Of a stretch of DNA of 64,000 nt, positions 24,812 to 33,878 are shown in pieces. A program made the position numbers and the translations under genes. Source of the stretch: Paracrocinitomix sp040880585. GTDB lineage: Bacteria; Bacteroidota; Bacteroidia; Flavobacteriales_D; Crocinitomicaceae. Below the pieces are notes generated by a model that had not been told where the DNA came from, did no database searches, and worked only from the letters and a program-made list of their open reading frames with translations. The DNA is taken from NCBI GenBank assembly GCA_040880585.1, contig JBBDID010000035.1, forward strand, positions 186,001 through 250,000, read 5' to 3'. Within the stretch, counting starts at the first letter, position 1. Each line of letters opens with the position of its first letter.

Positions 24812-26917
24812 TTACATGCGCACCCCAATCACGCAAACGTCATCCAATTGTTCCAGAGAGCCTTTCCATGCTTGAAAAGATTTGTTAAGTTCTACCATTT
24901 GCTCATCCATAGAGAGGTGTTGTAAGCTAACTAATAGAGACTTAAAATTGCTGGCTTTGAATTTTTTCCCTTTCTCTCCTCCAAATTGATCAGCATATCC
25001 ATCTGAGAAGATGTAAATTGTATCACCCGGATTTAATTCTACTATGCGTGTTTGAAAGGATTTTGCTGACTGAAATTTTCCAATAGGTTGTTTGTCCGCT
25101 TTTACATCAATTAAAAGGTAGTTGTTTATTATATCAACTTTTGTTTCAGGCGAAGGGTGTACGTTAACTGGTTTCATTGCGGGCTTGTTTTTTCTTATGA
25201 TCCACAAGGGATTATTTGCCCCGGCATATTGCAGCTTTGCGTTGCCATGCATGGCAACTCTGGCAGAGTTTGAGTTTGATTCAAAGCTCAAACTGCAAAG
25301 CGCGATATCCATACCGTCCTTTACATCTTCTTCGGATTTTTCAAATTCCTCTAAGACGATATCTCTGGTTTTATCAAGGATTTCCCCGGGATCTGTCAAA
25401 TTAAATTCTCGTACCGCACGGTTTAAAGCGTTATTACAGATTACTGAAACCATTGCTCCGGGTACACCATGGCCTGTACAGTCTGCAGCGGCTAGCATCA
25501 CTTGATTCTCTTGCTGTTCTATCCAATAAAAATCTCCTGCCACCACGTCTTTAGGCCGATAAAAAACAAAAGACTTCGGAAATAAACTTTTTACTTCCTG
25601 TTCAGGAGGTAAAATGGCTTTTTGAATGCGCTGTGCATAATTAATACTGTCAACAATATCTGTGTTTTTTTGCTCGAGCTGATCATATAACTCTTTTAGA
25701 ATTCTCGTGTTTTTTCTGTTGGTTCGAAGTTTAGACAAAATCAATAATGCCAGGAGTCCTGACACTGACAGACCACCGACCAACAGATAAACCCTGTTTT
25801 TGGATTTTTCCATGAAAAGTGCATCTTCAGCACTTTGAGCTCTTAATTCTTCATTCTCCTTTTCAGTTTGTTCTGTTTCAAACTTTGCCATCATCTCTTG
25901 TGTTTGTTTACTTCGCTCTTCTTCAAACAATCTAAAACGTTGATGATAAACACTGTCTAATAATAGGTATGCTTTTTTATGATCTCCCAAATTAAAATGG
26001 GCAGTTGCTAAAGTGTAAGCATTATTAACATAACTCACCTTTTCATTCAAACTGTCTAAAATTTTATTGGCCTCCAATAAATAAGGCAATGCTTCTTCAT
26101 ACTTTTTGAGACTAACCAAACTCTCACCCAGATTATGCAAGACAAAACTTATTTCGTACTGATTATTATACTTTCTTTTAATTTCCAGCGCACGTTTATA
26201 GGTTGCTATCCCCTCTGTCATTTTTCCCAAATCTATCAGAACATTGGCAATATTATTTAGTGTTCGCCCTTGCTGAAGTTCATCCCCTAAACCGGTTCTG
26301 ATTTTAAGTGCCAGTTGATGATAATACAAGGCAGAATCGTTGTTATTATTATAGTAATGAAAAGCACCTAAATTAGAGTATGAAATTCCCATAGAAATTG
26401 AATCTTCACGCTCTCTGTCAATGGCAACTACTTTTGACATATATTTTATAGCCATATTGTAGTTCCCTTGGTTTGAAAACAAGACGGCAATGTTATTGAG
26501 CACATTGGCAACAGCCTCTTTGTCTCCCTTTCTCTCACGGATATCCAATGATTTTTTGAGGTAATCAAGCCCCTTGTCAGATTCTCCCATATCACTGTAT
26601 GTAGTTCCGATTCCGAGATATGCACTGGCTCTTTTATCATCATCATCTAATTCTTCTGCAATTTTGAGAGATCGATTGTAGTAAAGCTGGCTCATTTTTA
26701 GATCTCCCAATAAGTAATAACTGTCTGCAACTAAGTAACAGGCATCAAAAACCTGCTCTTTATTCCCTGTAGTCAATACCGGTTCAACGAGAGCAATGGC
26801 TTTTTTAGGATTACTGTAAAGCACCTCATTAGCTTTGGCCAACAAACTGTCCTGATCAATCGCAAATAGAAAATGCGATCCAAAAAAAAGAAGAAATATG
26901 GACAGATGCTTATTCAC
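24812..26917 (-). CDS. TPR sensor with SpoIIE-type PP2C phosphatase domain
   Basis: 701 residues: signal peptide (MNKHLSIFLLFFGSHFLFA), about seven tetratricopeptide repeats (50-340), a coiled coil, one membrane helix (VYLLVGGLSVSGLLALLIL, near 380), then a cytoplasmic SpoIIE/PP2C phosphatase domain with VAGDFYWIEQQ, AAADCTGHGVPGAMVS and FSDGYADQFGG. The periplasmic TPRs presumably sense a protein or envelope state, and the phosphatase acts on anti-sigma antagonists or similar. This architecture is very common in Bacteroidota. Monocistronic. Confidence 0.88.
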   Translation of the reverse strand: MNKHLSIFLLFFGSHFLFAIDQDSLLAKANEVLYSNPKKAIALVEPVLTTGNKEQVFDACYLVADSYYLLGDLKMSQLYYNRSLKIAEELDDDDKRASAYLGIGTTYSDMGESDKGLDYLKKSLDIRERKGDKEAVANVLNNIAVLFSNQGNYNMAIKYMSKVVAIDREREDSISMGISYSNLGAFHYYNNNNDSALYYHQLALKIRTGLGDELQQGRTLNNIANVLIDLGKMTEGIATYKRALEIKRKYNNQYEISFVLHNLGESLVSLKKYEEALPYLLEANKILDSLNEKVSYVNNAYTLATAHFNLGDHKKAYLLLDSVYHQRFRLFEEERSKQTQEMMAKFETEQTEKENEELRAQSAEDALFMEKSKNRVYLLVGGLSVSGLLALLILSKLRTNRKNTRILKELYDQLEQKNTDIVDSINYAQRIQKAILPPEQEVKSLFPKSFVFYRPKDVVAGDFYWIEQQENQVMLAAADCTGHGVPGAMVSVICNNALNRAVREFNLTDPGEILDKTRDIVLEEFEKSEEDVKDGMDIALCSLSFESNSNSARVAMHGNAKLQYAGANNPLWIIRKNKPAMKPVNVHPSPETKVDIINNYLLIDVKADKQPIGKFQSAKSFQTRIVELNPGDTIYIFSDGYADQFGGEKGKKFKASNFKSLLVSLQHLSMDEQMVELNKSFQAWKGSLEQLDDVCVIGVRM

Positions 26918-27187
26918 GTCTTCTAAGATAGAAAAACTATAATAACCAAGCTGATAAGAAAAAGGGCAATAACCATGAACCGCTAAATTGTAGTTTCTTT
27001 CTTAAATGCGTTGTCGCTACAAAAACAGCTAACTCATTTTTCAAGAGTTTGGCGCAAATAGGCAGTTATACATTTTTTGGCTTGTTGCACGGAGAGTTTT
27101 GGTTTTACGGTGTAGTACTTGGTTTAGGAGCTGATTTATTCGTATTTTGGTGCGATTCTTGAAGTGTGTGCCTCCAAATAAATGTAG

Positions 27188-28837
27188 ATGCAATTACCGA
27201 ATAGTTTGATCATATTTTTCTTGCTTTTGCTGGGCAATTCTTTCGCACAGGAAGTTCGGATATTGGAAGATGCCCCGTTGTGGAATCACACCTCAAAATT
27301 ACTAGCTAAAAATGTCAAGCATTACACATTTTCAAAAGATGGCAGAAGAGTAATTTATATAACATCTGATGATATAGAGGATAGATCTGGTGCCCTATAT
27401 GTGGTTAACACGGATGGAACCAACAAAATAAAGCTGGCAGATGACGCCAGTAGTATTTACGTTGCAGATCTTGAACAACTTATTTATGGCTCTGATCAGG
27501 GAGCCTTTATCATTAATGTGGATGGTACGAATAAAGTAAAATTATCACCTGAAAATTGTGCTAGATGTACACCCGCAGCAGTAAGTCTTGATGCTGGACT
27601 TATTGTAATGAAACGGTTTGATAAAGTGTATCTGGTAGATTTTGATGGGAAGGTAGTTGCAGAAGCGCCGCAACATGGAACCAATAACGGAGCATACCAT
27701 TTTTTTGAGGAAGAAAACAGTATCGTTTATTGGTCGGAAGGCAAATTGCGGATGTTTAATTATCTGACCAAGATACTTGACCCTAAAATAGAGGAGCTTG
27801 ACAAATGGTATGAGCCATTTCCCGTTAATGGTGAGCTCTTTGCATATTTTGGAGGGAAATTATACAAAATCGACCCTAGAAAAGGAAATGCAGAGTGTCT
27901 GAGTTGTGATGAAGATTTTTCAATCCGATCACAATTAATAGCGGGTAAAAATGGAATTTCGGTAGGTACGACTGATTGGAAGCGGTACTATTATGATATT
28001 GCAAGCGATACGTTTTATCCTATTGATTTCAAATCAGGACAAGAAAAAGAGAACTCTTTTGTCCAAATGAATGAGGATGGAACCCAATTACTCAACGGGG
28101 GCTTCATTTCGGAGGATTTCGGCAGAAAAAACAGAAAACATGTATTGTATCTTTTTGAAAGTGAAAGCAAGGAGAATAAGGCGTACGCAAAAACTTCACA
28201 AGCCACGACTGTCATTCAAAAACACATGGATGATCGATACAAAATCATCCATACTCAGGACGTTGAACAAATGCAAATGAACTTTTATTTATATGATTAC
28301 TTGAAAGATTCTCTTTATCGAATCACCCAGCCAATTTCGGGATGGTCCAATTTTTATATCTCCCCAAAAGGCAATAAAATTATTTACAGAAAACAACATA
28401 CCATTTCATCTTCTTCAAATAGTTTTCAGGGGGATATATATATTCTGGATTTAGAAAAGCTGGAAAAAGACAGCACACAAGAAGTAGGTCTTGTGGAAAA
28501 CAAAAAAGTGGATGTTCAACATGAAATCTCAGTTACTTCTGATGAAATCACATTAAAATTTTGGGATGGCCAATCCGTAGATGGAGATCGCATTTCTGTA
28601 AAGCTCAATAACAAATGGCTATTTCAGGATTTGGAACTCAAAAAAATCCCGAAAAAACTTACGGTTAAGCTACCGAAAAAAGGACAGTATAATTTAGTGA
28701 TGATTGCCTTGAATGAAGGTGATATTCCGCCTAACACAGCATCAGTTCTTATAATAGACGGGAATAAAAAAAACCAAATCAGCTTGAGTTCTGACCTACA
28801 TAATGCCGGAACGGTAAAACTAATTAGGATTCGGTAA
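27188..28837 (+). CDS. Secreted WD40/PD40-like repeat protein
   Basis: 549 residues with signal peptide MQLPNSLIIFFLLLLGNSFA. Repeating strands such as YTFSKDGRRVIYITSD, YVVNTDGTNKIKL and FIINVDGTNKVKL suggest a beta-propeller of the TolB/PD40 type. The C-terminal ~90 residues (VTSDEITLKFWDGQSVDGDRIS ... PPNTASVLI) look like a small beta-sandwich domain seen at the end of many Bacteroidota exported proteins. Role unknown. It precedes the carboxyltransferase gene by 56 bp. Confidence 0.7.
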   Translation: MQLPNSLIIFFLLLLGNSFAQEVRILEDAPLWNHTSKLLAKNVKHYTFSKDGRRVIYITSDDIEDRSGALYVVNTDGTNKIKLADDASSIYVADLEQLIYGSDQGAFIINVDGTNKVKLSPENCARCTPAAVSLDAGLIVMKRFDKVYLVDFDGKVVAEAPQHGTNNGAYHFFEEENSIVYWSEGKLRMFNYLTKILDPKIEELDKWYEPFPVNGELFAYFGGKLYKIDPRKGNAECLSCDEDFSIRSQLIAGKNGISVGTTDWKRYYYDIASDTFYPIDFKSGQEKENSFVQMNEDGTQLLNGGFISEDFGRKNRKHVLYLFESESKENKAYAKTSQATTVIQKHMDDRYKIIHTQDVEQMQMNFYLYDYLKDSLYRITQPISGWSNFYISPKGNKIIYRKQHTISSSSNSFQGDIYILDLEKLEKDSTQEVGLVENKKVDVQHEISVTSDEITLKFWDGQSVDGDRISVKLNNKWLFQDLELKKIPKKLTVKLPKKGQYNLVMIALNEGDIPPNTASVLIIDGNKKNQISLSSDLHNAGTVKLIRIR

Positions 28838-28893
28838 TTGCGCCAACGTCACAAAAAAAGTTGCTACCTTTAATCCCACCAAAATGAAGCCGC

Positions 28894-30435
28894 ATGAGTA
28901 CTAAACTGGATGAATTAAACCGTAAAAAAGAAGAAGCCTTAAAAGGAGGTGGGGAAAAGCGCATTGAGTCCCAACACAGCAAAGGGAAACTAACCGCTAG
29001 AGAAAGAGTGAAATTGCTGCTGGATGAAGACACATTTGAGGAAATCGGGATGTTGACCACCCACCGTTCAACAAATTTTGGCCTGGAGAAGCAAAAGTTT
29101 TATGGAGATGGCGTGATTACAGGTTACGGAAAAGTGCATGGTAGACCGGTGTACATTTTTTCACAAGATTTTACAGTTTTTGGAGGGTCGCTGGCTGAAA
29201 TGCATGCAAAAAAAATTGTTCGGATTATGGACCTTTCCCTTCAAAACGGCATTCCATTAATTGGCTTGAATGATTCAGGAGGTGCCAGAATTCAGGAAGG
29301 GGTTGTTTCTTTGGGGGGATATGCAGATATTTTTTACAGAAACACATTGGCTTCAGGTGTGGTGCCGCAAATCTCAGCCATTATGGGGCCATGTGCCGGT
29401 GGAGCTGTGTATTCGCCTGCATTGACCGACTTTATTTATATGGTGCAAGACTCTTCTTTTATGTTTGTGACCGGCCCTAATGTGGTGAAAACCGTGACGC
29501 ATGAAGAAGTAACCTCTGAAGAATTAGGAGGGGCATCTACGCATTCTCAAAAATCAGGAGTAGCCCACTTTTCAGTAGAAAACGACTTAAAGTGCATCAA
29601 TGATATAAAAAAATTACTTTCGTATTTACCACAAAATTGCGAGGAAGAATCACCCAGATATCCCTACAAAAGTGCAGATGAACGACGGGAATCCCTCAAT
29701 ACAATTATCCCAGACAACCCCAACCAGCCTTATGACATGAAAGAGGTCATTAAGCAGTTGGTGGATGAAGGATCATTTTATGAAGTACACGAAAATTTTG
29801 CAGAAAACATTGTGGTAGGCTTTGCTTTTTTAGAAGGAAAAAGTATTGGTATCGTTGCTAATCAACCGGCTTTTTTGGCGGGAGTTTTAGATATTAATTC
29901 TTCCAATAAAGCGGCGCGGTTTGTTCGATTTTGTGATGCCTTTAATATTCCACTTCTTGTTCTGGAAGATGTTCCCGGATTTTTACCCGGAACTGATCAG
30001 GAATGGAACGGAATCATCAGTAATGGAGCGAAATTACTCTTTGCCTTTTGTGAAGCAACCGTTCCCCGTGTGACAGTGATTACACGAAAAGCTTATGGCG
30101 GAGCCTATGATGTGATGAATTCAAAACACATTGGTGCAGATATGAATTATGCCTGGACATCTGCTGAAATTGCCGTGATGGGAGCAAAAGGAGCAGCCGA
30201 AATTATCTTCAGAAAAGAAATACAGGAGGCAAAAGATCCTGAAGCCAAGTGGCAAGAAAAAGAAGCAGAGTATGCAGATCTATTTGCTAATCCATACAAT
30301 GCAGCAAAGCATGGCTTTGTTGATGAGGTAATTGAACCCGCAGAAACAAGAATTAAATTGATCAGGGCGTTTGAAATGCTGAAAAATAAGGTTTCAGATC
30401 TTCCTAAAAAGAAACACAATAATATTCCGCTATAG
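28894..30435 (+). CDS. Acyl-CoA carboxylase carboxyltransferase (beta) subunit
   Basis: 513 residues, the two-crotonase-domain carboxyltransferase of propionyl-/methylcrotonyl-/acetyl-CoA carboxylases. The N-terminal half holds KGKLTARERV, NDSGGARIQEGV and GPCAGGAVYSPA; the C-terminal half holds VPGFLPGTDQE, RKAYGGAYDVM and MGAKGAAEII. It transfers carboxyl from biotin on the carrier protein (candidate at 4280-4741) to acyl-CoA. The sequence is closest in feel to propionyl-CoA carboxylase beta. TACCTTTA at 28865-28872 is a near-consensus -7 box. Confidence 0.9.
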   Translation: MSTKLDELNRKKEEALKGGGEKRIESQHSKGKLTARERVKLLLDEDTFEEIGMLTTHRSTNFGLEKQKFYGDGVITGYGKVHGRPVYIFSQDFTVFGGSLAEMHAKKIVRIMDLSLQNGIPLIGLNDSGGARIQEGVVSLGGYADIFYRNTLASGVVPQISAIMGPCAGGAVYSPALTDFIYMVQDSSFMFVTGPNVVKTVTHEEVTSEELGGASTHSQKSGVAHFSVENDLKCINDIKKLLSYLPQNCEEESPRYPYKSADERRESLNTIIPDNPNQPYDMKEVIKQLVDEGSFYEVHENFAENIVVGFAFLEGKSIGIVANQPAFLAGVLDINSSNKAARFVRFCDAFNIPLLVLEDVPGFLPGTDQEWNGIISNGAKLLFAFCEATVPRVTVITRKAYGGAYDVMNSKHIGADMNYAWTSAEIAVMGAKGAAEIIFRKEIQEAKDPEAKWQEKEAEYADLFANPYNAAKHGFVDEVIEPAETRIKLIRAFEMLKNKVSDLPKKKHNNIPL

Positions 30436-31185
30436 ATGTTCGTTAAAGATTTTTCTGCTGCACTCAAATCGTATAAAAAAGGAGCACAACTTGTAAAAGA
30501 GTTGAAGTTGTGGAAATTCTTTTTTCTACCGGCTCTGGTAGGCCTGTTGCTGGGCACCGGGATTATTGCACTGGCTTATTGGCTGTCAGATGATATTGGA
30601 GGATATATAGGCGGGTTTTGGCCCTGGGAATTTGGTGCCGGTGTTATAAATAGCATCAGTAATGTTTTAGGAGGATTTATTGTAATCATACTGGGGGTTT
30701 TAATTTTCAAACATGCTGTGATGGCTCTCTCAGCTCCTTTTATGGCGCCTATTTCAGAACGAATAGAAATGCACTTAACAGGAAAAGAACTGAACATTAC
30801 CAACACCCCGGCAGAATTTCTTCGTGTTTTAATGAGGGGTATCCGCATCAATGTGCGCAATTTATTGCTGGAGATTTTGATTACCATTCCCCTTTTGATT
30901 ATGGGGTTGATCCCCCTATTGAATATTGTAAGTGTGATTCTAATCTTTTACATACAGTCTTATTATGCGGGCTTTGGAAACATGGACTACACCCTTGAGC
31001 GGCATTTGAGCTATTCACAATCGGTGAAATTTATTAGAAAAAACAAAGGTCTTGCCGCCGGAAACGGATTGGTTTTTGTGCTTTTTCTCTTCATTCCTGT
31101 TGTGGGAATCGCCCTGGCTTTACCACTGTCTACTGCTGCTGCAACAGTAGCTACGCTAGAGCGGTTGGAAAAAATGAAGAAGTGA
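30436..31185 (+). CDS. EI24/CysZ-like membrane protein
   Basis: 249 residues starting directly after the carboxyltransferase stop. It has four to five hydrophobic helices; the segment after MALSAPFMAPISERIEMHLTGKE matches EI24-domain proteins, which include the sulfate permease CysZ. It could be a transporter; the substrate is unknown. Co-transcribed with neighbours on both sides (4-bp overlap with the next gene). Confidence 0.75.
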   Translation: MFVKDFSAALKSYKKGAQLVKELKLWKFFFLPALVGLLLGTGIIALAYWLSDDIGGYIGGFWPWEFGAGVINSISNVLGGFIVIILGVLIFKHAVMALSAPFMAPISERIEMHLTGKELNITNTPAEFLRVLMRGIRINVRNLLLEILITIPLLIMGLIPLLNIVSVILIFYIQSYYAGFGNMDYTLERHLSYSQSVKFIRKNKGLAAGNGLVFVLFLFIPVVGIALALPLSTAAATVATLERLEKMKK

Positions 31186-32207
31186 ATAAAGTAGTTTTGA
31201 TATCGACCTTATTGTTGCTTTTTTCATGCAAAAAAAATCACTACATCTCTGAAACAGATCAGCTCGTTAATCAAAACTTCACTCAAAATGTACGTGTCCA
31301 AGGGCATGAGTTTGATGGGTTGCTGATTGAGAATTGCGTTTTTGATGGTGGAGAATTATACATTTCAGATGTAGATTCTGTTACCGTAAGAAATTGCACC
31401 TTTAAAAATCAAAAGAAAAATGGGATGCGCATTGGTTTTGGAGGTGAAGCATCTCACATTATCATTGAAAATTGCTCTTTTAAAAATATTGGATCAAACG
31501 GAATTGACAGCCATGAGGACGCACCAAACTGCAGCATAAAAGGATGTTATTTTGAAAACTGTGCACTCTCGGATATTGGAGCTGCAATGGGACAACCGCA
31601 TCACTGCATTTACTGGAAAGGGAAAAATGTCAAAATAATCGAAAATGAATTTATCACAGGAGAACAGTTAAATGGAAATGCCATTTCTCACCGGAGCTCC
31701 GGCTTGATCGCAAGAAACAAAATTAAAGGAGCAAAAAAATACGGTATAATGTATTTTGCAGATCATCCCGGTGGAGATAGCCTGATCATTGAAAACAATA
31801 TATTGTACGAATGTGCCAACGGTATAGCGCTTTCCACTCCGGGAATATTAGATTATCACAACAAGTGGGTAGATGTTAGATTCAACACTATTTATGATGC
31901 AGAAACTTATTCTGTTTTCATTAGTGATGATTATGAATCGACGACTAATATTAGTGTTTACGGAAACATTCTGGTGCAATCTAATGAACGTTATATTCAA
32001 CACTATTTTGAAATCGACACTTCTTATAACCTCACCTCAACAACCGATATTGGTTTTATCAATGCAAAACAAGGAGATTTACACATTTTGAGTAACTCAG
32101 AAGCAGCCGGGTTTTGTGATGGTTTGACAAAATTCCCCTTGATAGATATAGATGGTGACTTGAGGACATCAACAAATTTAGACGCAGGAGCAGATGAAGT
32201 GGATTAA
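31182..32207 (+). CDS. Right-handed beta-helix lipoprotein
   Basis: 341 residues. GTG start at 31182 overlaps the TGA of the EI24 gene (coupled translation). The N-terminus MNKVVLISTLLLLFSC ends in a lipobox. The body shows parallel beta-helix turns (IENCVFDGG, VRNCTFKNQKKNGMRIG, IENCSFKNIGSNGIDSH, IENNILYECANGIAL), a fold shared by pectate lyases and carbohydrate-surface proteins. Catalytic residues cannot be assigned. Probably anchored in the envelope. Confidence 0.8.
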   Translation: MNKVVLISTLLLLFSCKKNHYISETDQLVNQNFTQNVRVQGHEFDGLLIENCVFDGGELYISDVDSVTVRNCTFKNQKKNGMRIGFGGEASHIIIENCSFKNIGSNGIDSHEDAPNCSIKGCYFENCALSDIGAAMGQPHHCIYWKGKNVKIIENEFITGEQLNGNAISHRSSGLIARNKIKGAKKYGIMYFADHPGGDSLIIENNILYECANGIALSTPGILDYHNKWVDVRFNTIYDAETYSVFISDDYESTTNISVYGNILVQSNERYIQHYFEIDTSYNLTSTTDIGFINAKQGDLHILSNSEAAGFCDGLTKFPLIDIDGDLRTSTNLDAGADEVD

Positions 32208-32700
32208 CATTTTTACAATAACAATAGGAGTATTTCTTTTTTGTTCATTAGGCAGATCTCAAAAAGAGTATAACCCTTGGATGGGTAAATCTAAATTGAT
32301 GGTAGGATATTACCATTTTGGAAGCTATGAAAAAGAAAGACCGATAATTGGACTTGAGCAAACTATTGAATATGTTATCCATCCAAAATTTAGAACTGGA
32401 ATAGGATTAGGGGTTAATATTTACCCAGGTAAACTGACGTTCCCGGTTTTTGCAACAGCAAAGTACATTCAGCAACTCAAGCGATTTGGTTTTTATTTTA
32501 TTCAATCTTATGGAATTAATACCGGGTTTGGTGATATTGGATTTTTCAGTCACCGCAATTATGGGGCTTTTGGAGTCAACATTCGTCTCAAAGAAAATCT
32601 AACACTAGACCCGGAAATTGGCTACCTATTAAATTGGGACAAACACGGCCCGGGTTCTTTGAGTCTCACTACTGGTTTGGGATTGTATTATAGTTTGTAA
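32194..32700 (+). CDS. Putative outer-membrane barrel protein, 168 aa
   Basis: Signal peptide MKWINIFTITIGVFLFCSLGRSQ, then alternating aromatic and Gly residues (MVGYYHFGSYE, GIGLGVNIYPG, LTTGLGLYYSL) ending in an aromatic/Leu strand, as expected for a small beta-barrel. It overlaps the beta-helix gene by 14 bp and so belongs to the same operon (28894-32700). Confidence 0.65.
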   Translation: MKWINIFTITIGVFLFCSLGRSQKEYNPWMGKSKLMVGYYHFGSYEKERPIIGLEQTIEYVIHPKFRTGIGLGVNIYPGKLTFPVFATAKYIQQLKRFGFYFIQSYGINTGFGDIGFFSHRNYGAFGVNIRLKENLTLDPEIGYLLNWDKHGPGSLSLTTGLGLYYSL

Positions 32701-32750
32701 CTACTTTTCTTATGCAAAAAACTGTTTAGACAAATTGTCAACCGGCCCCT

Positions 32751-33181
32751 CTTCCCCCAGCCCCTAAAGGGGCGTCCAACACAACATGTATTATAACGCA
32801 GATAAAATACTGTTTGAATATGCGGCCCAATTAAGGAAACAGATGACTCCTGAAGAGAAAATTCTTTGGGAAGAACTCAGGCACAGTCGAATTGGTGTGA
32901 AGTTCGGAAGACAGCATCCAATTTCCAGATTTATTGTTGATTTTTATTGTCACAAACATAAACTGGTAATAGAGGTTGATGGAAAAATTCACTTAAAGTC
33001 CGAAATCAAAACCAATGATTTGCAGAGAGAAAATGAACTGAAAGAATTAGGATTAACTGTAATCAGGTTTTCCAACGAACAAGTCCAACAACAATTGGAT
33101 TGGGTTCTCAAAGAAATAAAAGCATCAGTAAGTCAGTGAGCCGGGAAATTGCGATAGCAATTCTTTAGGGGCCGGGGGAAG
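32751..33181. repeat. Inverted repeats flanking the DUF559 gene
   Basis: CTTCCCCCAGCCCCTAAAG at 32751-32769 and its complement (one mismatch) at 33163-33181 bracket the DUF559 gene, 431 bp in total. The left arm continues into a CCCC-TAAA-GGGG hairpin, and inside the right arm AATTGC/GCAATT forms another. The GC-rich ends contrast with the AT-rich gene. Confidence 0.75.
32786..33139 (+). CDS. DUF559 (Vsr-like endonuclease fold) protein
   Basis: 117 residues. LRKQMTPEEKILWEELR, KFGRQHPISRFIVDFYCHKHKLVIEVDG and LKELGLTVIRFSNEQV are the DUF559 pattern, related to very-short-patch-repair endonucleases (D-x-ExxG core: VDFYC...IEVDG). Function is not established. It sits inside a pair of 19-bp inverted repeats, suggesting it moves or spreads as a cassette. 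Confidence 0.85.
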   Translation: MYYNADKILFEYAAQLRKQMTPEEKILWEELRHSRIGVKFGRQHPISRFIVDFYCHKHKLVIEVDGKIHLKSEIKTNDLQRENELKELGLTVIRFSNEQVQQQLDWVLKEIKASVSQ

Positions 33182-33380
33182 TGTTGGGTAGCGGTTTGAT
33201 TTTTCACTTTGCACTACTGCTATTAACACTTAGTAGAGCATCCGTACAATAAAATCTTAACTAAAAAGGTTACCTTTCTTATCACATTACATCTTAGAGA
33301 AAGTAGTACAAATGGATGGTTATAGCACAACCAAGCCAGTAATAATTTCAAAATAGCAGTTTATTTTCGTTAGTTTTTAA

Positions 33381-33412
33381 GAAGGGCTTGCTTTACCGCA
33401 GGCCTTTTTTAT
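33381..33412 (+). terminator. Terminator-like hairpin
   Basis: AAGGGCTTGC / GCAGGCCTT stem with one bulge, a 6-nt loop, and a T run after it. It lies between the DUF559 gene and the convergent RraB-like gene. The remaining part of 33182-33380 holds nothing recognisable. Confidence 0.65.
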
Positions 33413-33442
33413 TTACTATAAATCACTGACTTTGTAACCCAA

Positions 33443-33784
33443 TTATATTTCTAACGGTGTTTCCCAACCATCATAAAAACCGTTATACTGATTGGCTAAA
33501 TCTAAAAGAGGCAACGATAGATTATCAACATGTTCATGATCTACTTTATCGGCTTTCACTATGATTACAGAGTACGGTGCTAAAGAGCTGTTTTCATCAT
33601 AAAAATGGCTTTCTACCTTATAATCTAAATCAATAATTTGAGCGATAAATTTTTGCATGTCTTCCTTTGTATCAAAATAGATCCAGTGATAGACAGGCCG
33701 CTCTTTACTTAGGTCATCCCCCATATTATTCATCAACTTGACCATTTGTTTGTTTATATCGCTTTGAATTGATTTATCAGACAT
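33443..33784 (-). CDS. RraB-like ribonuclease E inhibitor family protein
   Basis: 113 residues matching the RraB fold: PVYHWIYFDTKEDMQKFIAQIIDLDYKVE, then YSVIIVKADKVDHEHVDNLSLPLLDLANQYNGFYDGWET. The YDGWET ending is characteristic. E. coli RraB binds RNase E; here the target is unproven and the family may have other roles in Bacteroidota. Single gene. Confidence 0.7.
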   Translation of the reverse strand: MSDKSIQSDINKQMVKLMNNMGDDLSKERPVYHWIYFDTKEDMQKFIAQIIDLDYKVESHFYDENSSLAPYSVIIVKADKVDHEHVDNLSLPLLDLANQYNGFYDGWETPLEI

Positions 33785-33878
33785 ATATTTTCATTTTAAC
33801 TGTTATCATCACTTTATTTATTATCCCAATATATTTATAATTGATTAATTTTAAGGAAATTATTTTTCTATAAACCTC

